Positions 14,910-24,687 of a stretch of 64,000 nucleotides of DNA are shown one piece after another; the stretch's first letter is position 1, and every line of letters starts with the position of its first letter. Position numbers and translations under genes: made by a program. The notes beneath the pieces were generated by a model. It made no database searches, was not told the DNA's origin, and saw only the letters and a list, made by a program, of their open reading frames with translations. This stretch comes from Candidatus Deferrimicrobiaceae bacterium (lineage in GTDB: Bacteria; Desulfobacterota; Deferrimicrobia; Deferrimicrobiales; Deferrimicrobiaceae), in NCBI GenBank assembly GCA_036504035.1, contig DASXVV010000013.1:139302-203301 (forward strand), given 5' to 3'.

Positions 14910-16893
14910 TTGATCTGTCCTTGCCATGTGATTGGTAGCGAATCGTCTTGGTCCGTTCGGATGGAATTTCGTCGTTTGACTGAAAATGGTTGATGAATCG
15001 ATCGATCAGTATTTGAGTTGACAATATTCCTATTAAAGATGAATTATCCTTGAATCCAAGAACTTTTGATGTTCGGCATTTGTCTACGAGCTTGCTCACC
15101 ATATCCGGATTGAAAATGCCTCCCTTTGCAATGGCGAATTTCGAGAGAAATTCATCAATTATCCCGTTCCCGGGATCTTCGAAAAAGGATTTCGCGTCCG
15201 GAGCCCGGTAGGGCTGCTTGATCAGGTTCCTGGTGGTCGCGGGAAGAATGTCGGCCATCGCGCGGCGCAGGATATATTTTTCCCGTAACCCTCGCATTCG
15301 CAAATTCGGGGGAACCCTGAAACCGAATTCGACTATTCGATGGTCCAAGAACGGGAAGCGGCCTTCAACGGAATTGGCCATCAACATTCGATCTCCTTGG
15401 GAAGAGAGAAGATAACTAGGAAGGAAAGTCTGTAATTCGATCCTTTGTGACACAGAGAGGGGGTCGGATGGAATGGTTTTCCCGAGTAGAATCTCGATTC
15501 GCTTTTCGGGGAATGGTTCTCGGATGCATCGTCGAAATTCCGGCATGAAGAAGTTCTTCGAAAGAGCGGTCAGATTCCAGCGATTTGCATGGGAATCAAA
15601 TGTTGCCCCGAAAGGATCAGGTTGGGCATTAAAGAAATATTGCGCAATGGACAGGTGGCGCGTCGGAGAATTCCGCAAATACGGATACAGTCTGCGAATC
15701 AAGCTTGATCTGGATTTTGATTGCGGTGATTTCCTTATGAACCTTCTGATCTTTGCTTCCTTGAAAAGGTCGTAGCCTGCAAGCACTTCATCCGCCCCCT
15801 CCCCTGTCAGCGCCACTTTATAATTGTTCTTACGCAATAATTTCGCCAGAAGAAATATTGGTGCAGGGGCAGTTCTCAAAATCGGAACTTCGGTGTGCCA
15901 TACTATTTCACGAAATATGTCGGAGATGCTCCCCAATTTGCAGTTTACTTCGGCGTGTATAGATCGTAAATACTCGGTCATCTGTCGTTGTTTATCTGTT
16001 TCGTCAAACTCCGGGTCCTGAAACGAAATGGAAAATGTATGAATGTCATTGGGTGTATAGTGACTGACTATGCTAGCAATAACAGAAGAATCAAGTCCAC
16101 CGCTTAAAAATACTCCGACGGGGACATCCGCTTGAAGCTGAAGACGGACCGAATCCACCATTAAATCGCGCAATTGTTCAGCGTAGTCATCGACAGAAAA
16201 AGCTCCGGGCAAGTCGGTTTCCTCGGGGAGATTCCAATATTTTACCAGGCGAGTTCCTGCTGAGGTTACCGTCATGTAGTGCGCAGGAGGGATCTCCAGA
16301 ACATCTTGAAAAGCACTATTCGGAGAGAGTGGAAACCAAAAAGTGAATATATCGTCGATTGCTATTGGATTGATCTTCCTATTTGTAGCAGGATGAGCAA
16401 ATATTGCTTTTATTTCTGAACCGAATACAAATGATGTGCCGAAATTCATATAATATAGCGGCCTGATCCCAAATCGGTCGCGAGCAAGAAACAGTTCCTT
16501 CTTTAATTGATCCCATATTGCGAATGCAAATTGGCCATTGAGATCGGTTACGGTCGCCGCGCCTTTATCTTCATAAAGATGCAGTATTACTTCCGTGTCG
16601 GATTTAGTTCGAAAATGATGTCCGTTTTCGACCAGTTTATTTCGAAGATCCAGATAATTAAAGATCTCGCCATTGAACACGATCCAGAACCTTCCATCCA
16701 AAGTACACATCGGTTGCTGCCCCGTCTCGAGATCGATGATGCTGAGACGGGCATGCGCCAATCCGATTTCCGGGGCTACGAACGTACCGAATTCGTCAGG
16801 TCCACGATGTCGAATCTGAAACAGCATACGACGAAGGATGCCTTCGTCGGGAAGCTCTTTGTTTGGAGCGTAAATTCCAGCGATTCCACACAT
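14896..16893 (-). CDS. Glutamine-dependent asparagine synthase-like amidotransferase
   Basis: This is a 665-residue AsnB-type enzyme. The N-terminal nucleophile Cys2 (MCGIAGIY) and RHRGPDEFG form the glutaminase domain. The synthetase domain carries the P-loop VGVFLSGGLDSSVIA and EGADEVLAGYDLF. Exosortase/PEP-CTERM loci very often encode such a protein, and in these clusters it is thought to amidate a polysaccharide or glycolipid intermediate and not to make free asparagine. It is a few bases downstream of one hexapeptide acyltransferase and overlaps the next, so it is in the same transcript. All key motifs are intact. Confidence 0.9.
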   Translation of the reverse strand: MCGIAGIYAPNKELPDEGILRRMLFQIRHRGPDEFGTFVAPEIGLAHARLSIIDLETGQQPMCTLDGRFWIVFNGEIFNYLDLRNKLVENGHHFRTKSDTEVILHLYEDKGAATVTDLNGQFAFAIWDQLKKELFLARDRFGIRPLYYMNFGTSFVFGSEIKAIFAHPATNRKINPIAIDDIFTFWFPLSPNSAFQDVLEIPPAHYMTVTSAGTRLVKYWNLPEETDLPGAFSVDDYAEQLRDLMVDSVRLQLQADVPVGVFLSGGLDSSVIASIVSHYTPNDIHTFSISFQDPEFDETDKQRQMTEYLRSIHAEVNCKLGSISDIFREIVWHTEVPILRTAPAPIFLLAKLLRKNNYKVALTGEGADEVLAGYDLFKEAKIRRFIRKSPQSKSRSSLIRRLYPYLRNSPTRHLSIAQYFFNAQPDPFGATFDSHANRWNLTALSKNFFMPEFRRCIREPFPEKRIEILLGKTIPSDPLSVSQRIELQTFLPSYLLSSQGDRMLMANSVEGRFPFLDHRIVEFGFRVPPNLRMRGLREKYILRRAMADILPATTRNLIKQPYRAPDAKSFFEDPGNGIIDEFLSKFAIAKGGIFNPDMVSKLVDKCRTSKVLGFKDNSSLIGILSTQILIDRFINHFQSNDEIPSERTKTIRYQSHGKDRSNVKN

Positions 16894-16897
16894 CGAT

Positions 16898-17548
16898 CTA
16901 ACGGTCTCCCGGGATGGACGGGGAGGATGATCCTCGTATGAAATTCTGAAACTCCTTCATTTCCGATTTCAGTTCGTCAATGTCTTTATCCCACCAGCAA
17001 CCGGACAGAAGTTCCTCGATCACCTCAGGAGAAAATCGGTATCGAACGATGCGTGCCGGGTTCCCGACCACGACTGCGTATGGAGGAATATCCTTGTTAA
17101 TCACAGCTCCAGCGCCGATCACGGCACCATGACCGATCGACTTCACATTCGGGTGAATAATGGCGGAGTGTCCAATCCAGACATCGCTTCCAATGACGAG
17201 CGGGGTATAGGAAATTTCGTCAAGTTCGCAGTATTTCAATTTTGGGTTGAAAAAAAAAGCGTGGGTCGATTTGTATCCGAGAGGGTGGTTCCGGTTCATC
17301 GCAGTGGCGGTCATAGCGATTGAACAATATCGCCCGATCGTGGTGAACCGGTCAAATTTGCCGGGGACAAAACATCCTCCATGGGTGTACATCCCGATCT
17401 TGACCTGATGATAGGAAGAATATATATCACGGAGAGTCTGTGAGTAATACTCACCACCTTCTATTCGACAAATCAAGTTTTTTATCCATCCCCGACGACG
17501 CATGTTATTTTTACTATACAAGTAAAAAAGAAGTTTATTTAGCTTCAT
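16898..17548 (-). CDS. Hexapeptide-repeat acyltransferase (second copy)
   Basis: This 216-residue protein is related to the acyltransferase at 14187-14909. Both share the pattern EGG-YS-TLR near the N-terminus, the NHP motif with the catalytic His ([15 protein letters not shown]), the LbH coils ([35 protein letters not shown]), [13 protein letters not shown] and a C-terminal WW helix. It is four bases upstream of the AsnB-like gene. Two paralogues in one operon suggest acylation at two positions or with two acyl groups. Its own start overlaps the end of the upstream membrane-protein gene by 14 bp. Confidence 0.85.
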   Translation of the reverse strand: MKLNKLLFYLYSKNNMRRRGWIKNLICRIEGGEYYSQTLRDIYSSYHQVKIGMYTHGGCFVPGKFDRFTTIGRYCSIAMTATAMNRNHPLGYKSTHAFFFNPKLKYCELDEISYTPLVIGSDVWIGHSAIIHPNVKSIGHGAVIGAGAVINKDIPPYAVVVGNPARIVRYRFSPEVIEELLSGCWWDKDIDELKSEMKEFQNFIRGSSSPSIPGDR

Positions 17549-19607
17549 AGGCTTTTGCCTTATGTTTTATAATTGTCAGAAACACAACAATGACAATAAT
17601 GGAAAGGGCCGATATTATCAGGGCGATCGATAACTTGAAGTGAGAGGGTTTGTAAATTAATCGAATGAAAAATGCGCCGACTAGATTTCTGGAGACTACA
17701 AGATCGCGGAAGTCGGAAGCGTATCGAAGAATCGCGATCCGTATGCCCTGCCTCGAGGTGGGAAAAACATCAGTCACGAAATCGTTTGCGAATTCCAATC
17801 GGACCTGTCGTTGTTGGTGTGGTAATATTTCGACAATCAATTCAATACATCCTTTCGTGATGCAGAAGGGATAATTGACATTATCGACAGTCATCCGATA
17901 TATTCCCGTTGAATCGTCATGGATCTTTATAATGTGGTAACGATGCAGAGAATTATCTGTGTTATTTAATGTAATATCGGGTGATAACGCGGCAATATCA
18001 TAGTCGCCATCAGCTCTCATCCGTTGGATGTAAAGATATCTTGAAATTTCCCCGAGACTTGACCACCGGATTTCAGGTGCCAACTTGTTAACGAAGTTCG
18101 CTGTGTGATTGAACCTGCCGATTCCATTTTCGAAATAATCTTGGTGGCTGTAAAATATCAATGGGTTTTCTAAAAATAATTCAATCGCGACAATTCTCGG
18201 GTCGGTCCAACCCACCGAAAAAGGGCCCTCCTGGTCAGCCAAATTCGCAGAAATATCCTCGATCGGGGGATGCCTCCGGATAGAGGGGAAAGATCCCGCT
18301 GTGGGAATCCATGCACGCAAGATGTCGGACGTGCTGGAGGAACGATCGTGTCCCAGAGGCTGGTTGTAGACATTAAATGTCGACAGTAAATTGTATTTTT
18401 GAAGGAGGCCGAGGGTTTCTCTGGATGCGATCCCGTGGGGGAAAACCATGACGCGATCATATGAAATCCCGATCCGTTTTCGCATTGATTCCATCCGGGC
18501 AATCGCCTGCTGGATATTGAACTCCTCTCGCGCAAGTCGTACCGATTTTTCTGAATTCGACTCATCCCCTTTCATGCCGAATTCGCGATGATCATGATTG
18601 TTGCCGTGGATGCAAAGGGAAAACCGATCCGATCTTTGCTTGAAAATAGAAATAACATCTTCTTGGTTTCGTTCGTAATTCCAAGGGACAAAAGCAATCG
18701 TGGTGTGAAATCCAGCACTGTCCATCTCGCGGAGGAGTCGATGATAATTAAGATGACCATACGGTTCGATCAACCATGGATCGTCGATGGTAAAGTTTGC
18801 TAATTTCCGCGGAGCACACCAGACACGTTCTGGAAGCGATGATTTGATAAAGAGGAGAAACGGGGCAAGTTCGATAAATCGTTGTACGAAAAGCTCCTGA
18901 CGTCCTTTTGGGGGCAGGGTTGGTTTTAATCTGGAGTCAACAAGAGCGAATAGATCAAGATTTCCAATGCGTGTAAACCCCATGAATAAGGAGGGAGGCG
19001 TTGTCCTTCCTTCGGTGGAGATTCCCAAGATCATCTCTAGATTCCTGGAAATTCCGGGAACCAACCGAATGGCTGCATCGGATAAAACCGGGATTGAGCA
19101 GCCCGAAAGTGGTCCGACTCGTTTACCTTGAAACACAAGTATTTCACTTTTAGGCGTCTTTTTAATCGACCGGTTGAACTCGGAGGCGAAGATTGTATTT
19201 CCGGATGCCAACTGAAGCACGTCGTTATCGCCGGCTGGGGATATTCGAGCAATCATCAAAGAGGACAGTCGTTTCTGTAGGCGGCGAAATATCGCCTTTG
19301 AATCGGCGGTATCCTGATTGGGAAGTAATGATTGGGTAATAATGGCAACCGATATCCTGGAAGAAACGATCTCGCATTCGATTGATCGATAGTTATTGCA
19401 AGTCTCCGCGCGTGGCCATTCCACCGTTACTCCTAAATAATCAGAGGCGTCTTTTATCGTCAGAAATAATTTATTATCACCTTGGTCGTTATGGTTTCCG
19501 ATGAAGATGATATCGGAAGCGTGGCTGGATACAACCGGCAAAAAGATAAGCAGAAACAAAAGAAACCGGAATATTTTCAGCAAAATACGGTCATGGGCGA
19601 TCGGCAT
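17535..19607 (-). CDS. Exported NodB-like polysaccharide deacetylase-type protein with C-terminal anchor
   Basis: This is a large (690 aa) envelope protein. It begins with a signal peptide ([20 protein letters not shown]...SSHA) and ends with one membrane helix (about 660-682) and a basic cytoplasmic tail. Residues about 270-460 show a divergent deacetylase barrel: NFTIDDPWL with the metal-site Asp pair, [15 protein letters not shown] with the His pair, and [12 protein letters not shown]. The N-terminal 250 residues and the C-terminal beta-rich region are unassigned. The ATG at 19607 is where the signal peptide starts and overlaps the upstream gene end slightly. A role in trimming or deacetylating the exported polysaccharide is likely but unproven. 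Confidence 0.72.
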   Translation of the reverse strand: MPIAHDRILLKIFRFLLFLLIFLPVVSSHASDIIFIGNHNDQGDNKLFLTIKDASDYLGVTVEWPRAETCNNYRSIECEIVSSRISVAIITQSLLPNQDTADSKAIFRRLQKRLSSLMIARISPAGDNDVLQLASGNTIFASEFNRSIKKTPKSEILVFQGKRVGPLSGCSIPVLSDAAIRLVPGISRNLEMILGISTEGRTTPPSLFMGFTRIGNLDLFALVDSRLKPTLPPKGRQELFVQRFIELAPFLLFIKSSLPERVWCAPRKLANFTIDDPWLIEPYGHLNYHRLLREMDSAGFHTTIAFVPWNYERNQEDVISIFKQRSDRFSLCIHGNNHDHREFGMKGDESNSEKSVRLAREEFNIQQAIARMESMRKRIGISYDRVMVFPHGIASRETLGLLQKYNLLSTFNVYNQPLGHDRSSSTSDILRAWIPTAGSFPSIRRHPPIEDISANLADQEGPFSVGWTDPRIVAIELFLENPLIFYSHQDYFENGIGRFNHTANFVNKLAPEIRWSSLGEISRYLYIQRMRADGDYDIAALSPDITLNNTDNSLHRYHIIKIHDDSTGIYRMTVDNVNYPFCITKGCIELIVEILPHQQRQVRLEFANDFVTDVFPTSRQGIRIAILRYASDFRDLVVSRNLVGAFFIRLIYKPSHFKLSIALIISALSIIVIVVFLTIIKHKAKAYEAK

Positions 19608-19609
19608 GT

Positions 19610-20920
19610 TTATGCCGTCGCGTTTATGCTTAAATTGAGATCGCTGACCCGAGACAGAACTCCGAGAAATACATACCAGACAATCAACATTTGCCCAAAA
19701 TAGGAAACTCCCATGAACGACACCGTATGGGCAAAAAGAGAGGCTCCAAGGGCCCAATAAAATCGCTTAGTGTTCTCTTCCAATTGGACGGACCGGATGG
19801 AATTCCCGATCGTCCGAAAACATCTTGAGAGCAGGATAACGAAAAAGATCAGGGGGAGAAGCCCGCCGGTCACAGCGACAAGGACAAATTGGTTGGTGAT
19901 GTCCTGGAGCCCCCATCCCCAATACGCCATATTACTGGAACCGCAAAACCACCATTCGCCAATTCTTCGGATGGTCTGGTCGAGCAACATGAAGCGATGG
20001 TAGCCAGTTGAGCCTCCTACAATCGTCAAGCGCCAAATGATTGCCCAAACCGGATCCTTCATGACCAACTGAAGTCCGATGAGGGCAATGATCATGGCCC
20101 AGCGGATCGTTCGCATCCTGGACCGCATTTCCCACAGCATCAACCCGCCTCCGGCAGCCAGCAACGTCAGAAGTGGGCCGCTGGAAGATGATGTGAAAGT
20201 AATTACGATACTGGAAATCACGCCGAACATCACATAGGGGGTATAACGGGCCCCTTTATGTCGCAAAGCAAAAAACAAGGGGAATAGCGAGGCGCCGAAT
20301 GTGCCGGCAAGAATTGCGTGAGAAAAAGCAGCTTGCGAACGAAGTCTCCCCTCTCGAATCTCGCTAAACTCAGGTACTCCTCCCAATACGGAGAAGAAAT
20401 TTCGTCCGGTAATTTGTTCAACAGTCATAAATATAGCCATAGGGATAATAATGATTGCAACGGATGAAATCAAATCAGCGATATCCTGTTCACTTTCAAT
20501 GAATATTTTAGTGAGAAAATATATTCCAAAAGCGTCAAACGCAAATCCCGATCTATTGATAAAAGAACCTAAAGTCTTTAATTGGATTGTATACATTACC
20601 ACGGTGGACAATATATAGTATATAAATACCCGGTCAATAGAATTCAAGTGAACGGAACGAGTTTCGCTGCGTAACAAAACTCTTAAAAAGCCAAATATAA
20701 TCATTAGTCGATACATGTCGAAATCAAGACCGGCAATCATGATTCGTTGGTTGGAGGTGATATAGCAAGCCACCAGCAGAATGGGAATCAATGCCTTGCG
20801 ACGTGGAAGCACAAGAAGGAATAACCCGGCAATGAGCGTCAGACTGAAGGCGCCTGCGTCGATGACCGTTTCCTTGGATCTCTTGAAATCGAGATATCGG
20901 ACGCTGGTGTCAGTCTTCAT
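19610..20920 (-). CDS. O-antigen polymerase/ligase-like membrane protein (Wzy-type)
   Basis: This 436-residue protein has about ten to eleven hydrophobic segments. A large loop between residues roughly 315 and 345 contains GSTGYHRFMLLDQTIRRIGEWWFCGSSN, resembling the active loop of the O-antigen ligase/polymerase superfamily (RxxxW, HN-type). Sequence conservation in this superfamily is low, so the assignment rests on topology, the loop and the setting in a polysaccharide locus. It would join lipid-linked repeat units in the periplasm. Its stop lies three bases from the start of the deacetylase-type gene, so the two are probably coupled. Confidence 0.78.
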   Translation of the reverse strand: MKTDTSVRYLDFKRSKETVIDAGAFSLTLIAGLFLLVLPRRKALIPILLVACYITSNQRIMIAGLDFDMYRLMIIFGFLRVLLRSETRSVHLNSIDRVFIYYILSTVVMYTIQLKTLGSFINRSGFAFDAFGIYFLTKIFIESEQDIADLISSVAIIIIPMAIFMTVEQITGRNFFSVLGGVPEFSEIREGRLRSQAAFSHAILAGTFGASLFPLFFALRHKGARYTPYVMFGVISSIVITFTSSSSGPLLTLLAAGGGLMLWEMRSRMRTIRWAMIIALIGLQLVMKDPVWAIIWRLTIVGGSTGYHRFMLLDQTIRRIGEWWFCGSSNMAYWGWGLQDITNQFVLVAVTGGLLPLIFFVILLSRCFRTIGNSIRSVQLEENTKRFYWALGASLFAHTVSFMGVSYFGQMLIVWYVFLGVLSRVSDLNLSINATA

Positions 20921-20985
20921 TGGGGTCCAAGACGATGGGGAGGAGGGGGAAAACGGCGGTCGTCCTTATTTCTCGAAGCCTAATC

Positions 20986-21018
20986 CCGGAGCAGGACGGA
21001 TTTTCCGCCCCGCTCCGG
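20986..21018 (-). terminator. GC-rich hairpin after the beta-helix gene
   Basis: CCGGAGC and GCTCCGG arms bracket an inner imperfect stem (GGACGG / CCGCCC) with a TTTT loop. It begins 12 bp after the stop of the beta-helix gene. No T-run follows on the minus strand, so it may be an attenuating hairpin and not a full terminator. The rest of the gap to 20920 shows nothing clear. Confidence 0.4.
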
Positions 21019-21029
21019 TAGAATAACGA

Positions 21030-22424
21030 TTAAGGGGTAATCGCGATTGCAAAGGGACTCAGGGGGCGTTTCGTGATCAATTCGTAGGCCCCTCGTTGCC
21101 AAACTCCGTACCCTCCCCGAATTTTGCCGAACATGTCCTCATTAAACGGTGAGGGAAGCGGGATCCCTGTTTTCGTAGATTTCTTTAGAGTAAATATTTT
21201 AGCGGATAGATTTTCAAATACATCCGGGGTGCCAATCTCGATGTTAGGTTCGGATTGGGTACCAGTTGGCGGATTCGAATTGTAGTACCAGTTAAATCCA
21301 CGAAGTTGCCCGGAACCGATCGTAAAGTTAGCGTTGTTGTAAAAGAGATTGTTATATACAATGCTTGTATTGTCTACGCCCTCACCATAAATGTTGGCCC
21401 AACTAACCCCGCACTGGTTGCTGGTCCCGATATTTTGATTTACAATAGTATTATTATAAACATGCATACTATGTACTGATGTATTGTCATTACTAGTAGA
21501 CCCGATGGTTCGTGGGCTCGTGCTGTATCGGTCCGAGTTGTCAGTATAGATCAAATTCCCATAGATATCGAAGTTGTAAAAATCGTTGTTCAGCGCTTGG
21601 ATAACACCCGTACCCATGATTTCATGGAATACATTGTAGCGAACCGTGACGTCGTGAACAAGGGAGCGGGGAGTGTAAAGGGAACCAAACTGGATCCCCT
21701 GCATATGAGGGCGCCCCACCCCGACATTATGGTTGTGGTGGATCGCATTTCGTTCGATGGTGCAGTTGCTTGCGCCTGCGATAAGGATCAGCATTCGGCT
21801 CGCGTTGTGAATGTTGCAATTCGATATCGTGATATTGTCGTTGGTCCCGTCGCCATTCAGGTAAAAAGCATCCTGCGAAAGCGTAACATCATACTGCCCG
21901 ATATCCTCGCCGCAATGTTCCATTTCGACGTGTGTAATCGTGATGTTGCTGGCACCTGCCGCGACTTGCAGCAATTTCGAACTTATGCCGCACGCTGTAG
22001 TCGTGATTTTGATTCCATGACCGGTCTCCTCTGAACCGGTTTGACCATCAATGATCCAATTAGAGGTCGTAATGTACACCATCGCACCGGTCGTTGTTCC
22101 TTCGAAGCTTGCCACTCCGGTTCCGTACGTATCAATCCAGCCGTTATCGATCCCGTGGTCGGCCGGGATGGCTTTTTTGATTGTGATCGAAAGAGAGCCG
22201 GAAACCGGCGTAGTGAAACGAGTTTCAGGATAAGTGCCGTCCGCAAGGTAATAAGTGTCCCCTCGAATCAGCAACGTCGGAATCGACGGATAGGCATTCA
22301 CCCAATCGTTTCCATTATTGTTTCCGGTCGCCCCGGGACGGATATAGTGGTACGCGGCCCAACCGCTCCCTGAACCGGAAAGAAGCAACAGAGCCAACAA
22401 GCATGAAATCAGAATTTTGCGCAC
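21030..22424 (-). CDS. Secreted right-handed parallel beta-helix protein
   Basis: The GTG at 22424 is preceded by GGAGGGAG and opens a signal peptide (VRKILISCLLALLLLSGSGSGWA). The mature 440 residues are Asn/Gly-rich with repeating units such as SNITITHVEMEHCG, DNITISNCNIHNASRM and SNCTIERNAIHHNHN, typical of right-handed beta-helix (pectate lyase/PbH1) repeats. Such proteins bind or cleave polysaccharides. Beta-helix proteins are regularly found in alginate, cellulose and exosortase-linked polysaccharide loci as lyases or periplasmic guides. No catalytic triad can be assigned with confidence. The gene follows a 168-bp gap. Confidence 0.82.
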   Translation of the reverse strand: MRKILISCLLALLLLSGSGSGWAAYHYIRPGATGNNNGNDWVNAYPSIPTLLIRGDTYYLADGTYPETRFTTPVSGSLSITIKKAIPADHGIDNGWIDTYGTGVASFEGTTTGAMVYITTSNWIIDGQTGSEETGHGIKITTTACGISSKLLQVAAGASNITITHVEMEHCGEDIGQYDVTLSQDAFYLNGDGTNDNITISNCNIHNASRMLILIAGASNCTIERNAIHHNHNVGVGRPHMQGIQFGSLYTPRSLVHDVTVRYNVFHEIMGTGVIQALNNDFYNFDIYGNLIYTDNSDRYSTSPRTIGSTSNDNTSVHSMHVYNNTIVNQNIGTSNQCGVSWANIYGEGVDNTSIVYNNLFYNNANFTIGSGQLRGFNWYYNSNPPTGTQSEPNIEIGTPDVFENLSAKIFTLKKSTKTGIPLPSPFNEDMFGKIRGGYGVWQRGAYELITKRPLSPFAIAITP

Positions 22425-22591
22425 AAATCTCCCTCCAAATGCATGTATCGTATCCCAAGTAACACACAGCAAAACTCATTCCCGTTGCCCGAAACGGCCA
22501 AGTCATCGATATATTGTGAGTTTTTGTGGGTCGGATCCTAACGGATTACAAAAACATCAAGAATGTGAATCTCTGTTGCTGTCGGATTACA

Positions 22592-23785
22592 CTATTGTGT
22601 CTCAAGATGGGTAGGCCCGACTAATTGCTTTACTAGATCTATATACACCTTTTTTTGATTTTTCCATTGGCAAGAATAATATATTTCTTGGCTATTCATC
22701 TGAACCTGATCCCGATATGAACGATTTGAGTATATATTCAATATTGTTTTAGCCAGATTTTCTGGATTGCCTGGATCAAAATAAAATATTTCGTTTTCCT
22801 TGAAGTAATCCTGTATACCTCTAGTCCTTGGGACGACAACAGGTTTGCCCTTGCTTAAGTATTCAAATATTCGTGTTGGAAAATTCAGGTCCGTAAATAC
22901 ATTTTTGTTGTTTGGAATAATCCCAATATCAACCTCTTCAATTGCAGAAGCAATCTTTTCTAACGACACACGCCCGTGCACTTGGACGATCTTCTGGAGG
23001 CCCAACTCATTGATTCGTTCCATAAACTTTTGGTAATATGAATCCCCGTCCCCGAAGACGTGGAACCGTATATTGGGGATCGCTTTCTGCAACTGTTTTA
23101 TCGCATCCAGCGCCACTCCTAGCCCATGTCGTTCGACAATTGTCCCATGGTACATTAAAACAAAGTGTTGGCCCTCTTTTTTTTTCCCCGTGGAAGAGTA
23201 TTGCGAATCAAAAATAGATTCTTGCGGGGAATTCATTACGATCTGTATTTTTGCTTCAGGGCAACCACGATTTAGAAAAAGATTCTTGAACGCAATATTT
23301 GGAGTCAATATGCGATCCGCAAATGAGATACTCTTTTTCTCAAGATACTTCAAGAATCTAATGAAATAATCCTCTCGTTTCATCCCGTATTTTGCCATGT
23401 ATACCTCGGGCATGGGATCATGAAGATCGAGAATTATTTTTGATCCTGTCAGCTTCGGAACAAGAGCGGTAAACACCAAGATATCGGGCATATTATGCAC
23501 ATGAACCAGGCGATATCGATATTTAATGTGGAGAGCAGCAAGCTTGACGGAAGACATCAGAATAAAGCGAACATATTCCGATATATAACTGAGTTTTCTC
23601 CCACGCTTGCGCTGAATGTCAAGTCGATGGACGATGATATTCCGGAACGACTCGACAGGGGATTCCCCCTCCCCTCTCAAGCAGATGACATGGACTTCCC
23701 CGCCCTCGTCGGCTAGCGCTTCGGCTTCCCTGCGCACCCGCGGGTCGGAGGGATAATGCGAGAAGACCACCATGGCCGTCTTCAT
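22592..23785 (-). CDS. Glycosyltransferase family 4
   Basis: This is a 397-residue GT-B fold transferase. The N-terminal half starts MVVFSHYPSDPRVRREAEALADEG, the common donor-independent opening of GT4 enzymes, and contains VHVHNMPDIL. The C-terminal half includes MYHGTIVERHGLGVALDA, VHGRVSLEKIASAIEEVDIGIIP and FPTRIFEYLSKGKPVVVP with the Glu of the EX7E-like nucleotide-sugar site. It adds one sugar to the growing lipid-linked repeat unit on the cytoplasmic face. The gene overlaps the upstream GT2 stop by 4 bp. Donor and linkage are not predictable. Confidence 0.9.
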   Translation of the reverse strand: MKTAMVVFSHYPSDPRVRREAEALADEGGEVHVICLRGEGESPVESFRNIIVHRLDIQRKRGRKLSYISEYVRFILMSSVKLAALHIKYRYRLVHVHNMPDILVFTALVPKLTGSKIILDLHDPMPEVYMAKYGMKREDYFIRFLKYLEKKSISFADRILTPNIAFKNLFLNRGCPEAKIQIVMNSPQESIFDSQYSSTGKKKEGQHFVLMYHGTIVERHGLGVALDAIKQLQKAIPNIRFHVFGDGDSYYQKFMERINELGLQKIVQVHGRVSLEKIASAIEEVDIGIIPNNKNVFTDLNFPTRIFEYLSKGKPVVVPRTRGIQDYFKENEIFYFDPGNPENLAKTILNIYSNRSYRDQVQMNSQEIYYSCQWKNQKKVYIDLVKQLVGPTHLETQ

Positions 23786-24687
23786 TTCTGGGCCTCCTCT
23801 CTACGGGTGAAACTCCGGAGAGCTTCCGACAAGATCCTGCCTTGCTCTTGCCGCAGCATCCTGATGAAATCAGAATCGACGACTGCGCGATCCCGTTTGA
23901 TCTTTGAGAGCAGGTATCCGGAAAGGATCGCGATCGCTCCGAACAGAACCGGTTTTTCCTGAATCCGTCGGAAACATTTGGCCAAAAGGAAAAGGGGGGC
24001 TGTGCCCATGATGCTCTCCTTGACCCCAGACAGAAATCGTCCCCGGAGTGCGCTTCCCTTATGTAGACCGACACGGCGATGGTGATAGATTTCAAGCTCC
24101 TTGAAAGTCTGGACTTCCCACCCTTGGTGACGTGCGATCACTTGAGCGACCCACTCCTCTCCCCCGAGCTTGTAAGGATTCAATCCTCCCACATCCTCGA
24201 AGCATCGCCTGCGAAACAATTGTACAGCCCCGGCCACAGCATGCTCGGCGTTGATGCGTCGCTGGAATCGATCCCCATGCATCTCGAGAATGTCCCCGCC
24301 GGCGATTCCAAGCCGATCGTTGGATCCGAACTTCTCGAGAATCCTTTCAAGATAATCCGGGCCAAAGGTCACATCCGCATCCAGGTTCCCGATGAAATCA
24401 AAATGCATTTCATGGACTCTTTTTACCCCCACTTGAAAGGCCCGAACTTTTGCACCGAAATTTCGGGCGTCATGAGAATCGTTCCTCATGAGTTCGATGA
24501 ACGCGTGTCTTGCGGAATATTTCCGTACGATGTCTTCGGTGGAATCGGTAGAGCCGTCACTCACGATGATCCATTTGACCGGGAGTACGGCCTGGGAAAG
24601 CACACTCAAGATCGTTCTCTCGATATAGCCCCCTTCGTTTCGGGCCGGCGTGATGAGAACGACGGAAGGTTGCGTCACGGAAGTCAT
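23782..24687 (-). CDS. Glycosyltransferase family 2
   Basis: This is a 301-residue GT-A enzyme. It opens SVVLITPARNEGGYIERTILSVLSQ, followed by WIIVSDGSTDSTEDIV (nucleotide-binding Asp), GNLDADVTFGPDYLE (DXD metal motif) and GGEEWVAQVIARHQGW (acceptor-side acidic residues). A hydrophobic segment near residue 245 may bring it to the membrane. It overlaps both neighbours by 4 bp (ATGA type), so the genes from 28.2 kb down to 22.6 kb form a tight translationally coupled run. Confidence 0.9.
   Translation of the reverse strand: MTSVTQPSVVLITPARNEGGYIERTILSVLSQAVLPVKWIIVSDGSTDSTEDIVRKYSARHAFIELMRNDSHDARNFGAKVRAFQVGVKRVHEMHFDFIGNLDADVTFGPDYLERILEKFGSNDRLGIAGGDILEMHGDRFQRRINAEHAVAGAVQLFRRRCFEDVGGLNPYKLGGEEWVAQVIARHQGWEVQTFKELEIYHHRRVGLHKGSALRGRFLSGVKESIMGTAPLFLLAKCFRRIQEKPVLFGAIAILSGYLLSKIKRDRAVVDSDFIRMLRQEQGRILSEALRSFTRREEAQK

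Noticed and set aside
22425-22591. Possible sigma-54 promoter TGGCCGTTTCGGGCAA before the beta-helix gene
   Set aside because: GG and GC are 9 bp apart instead of 10, a spacing that sigma-54 does not tolerate.
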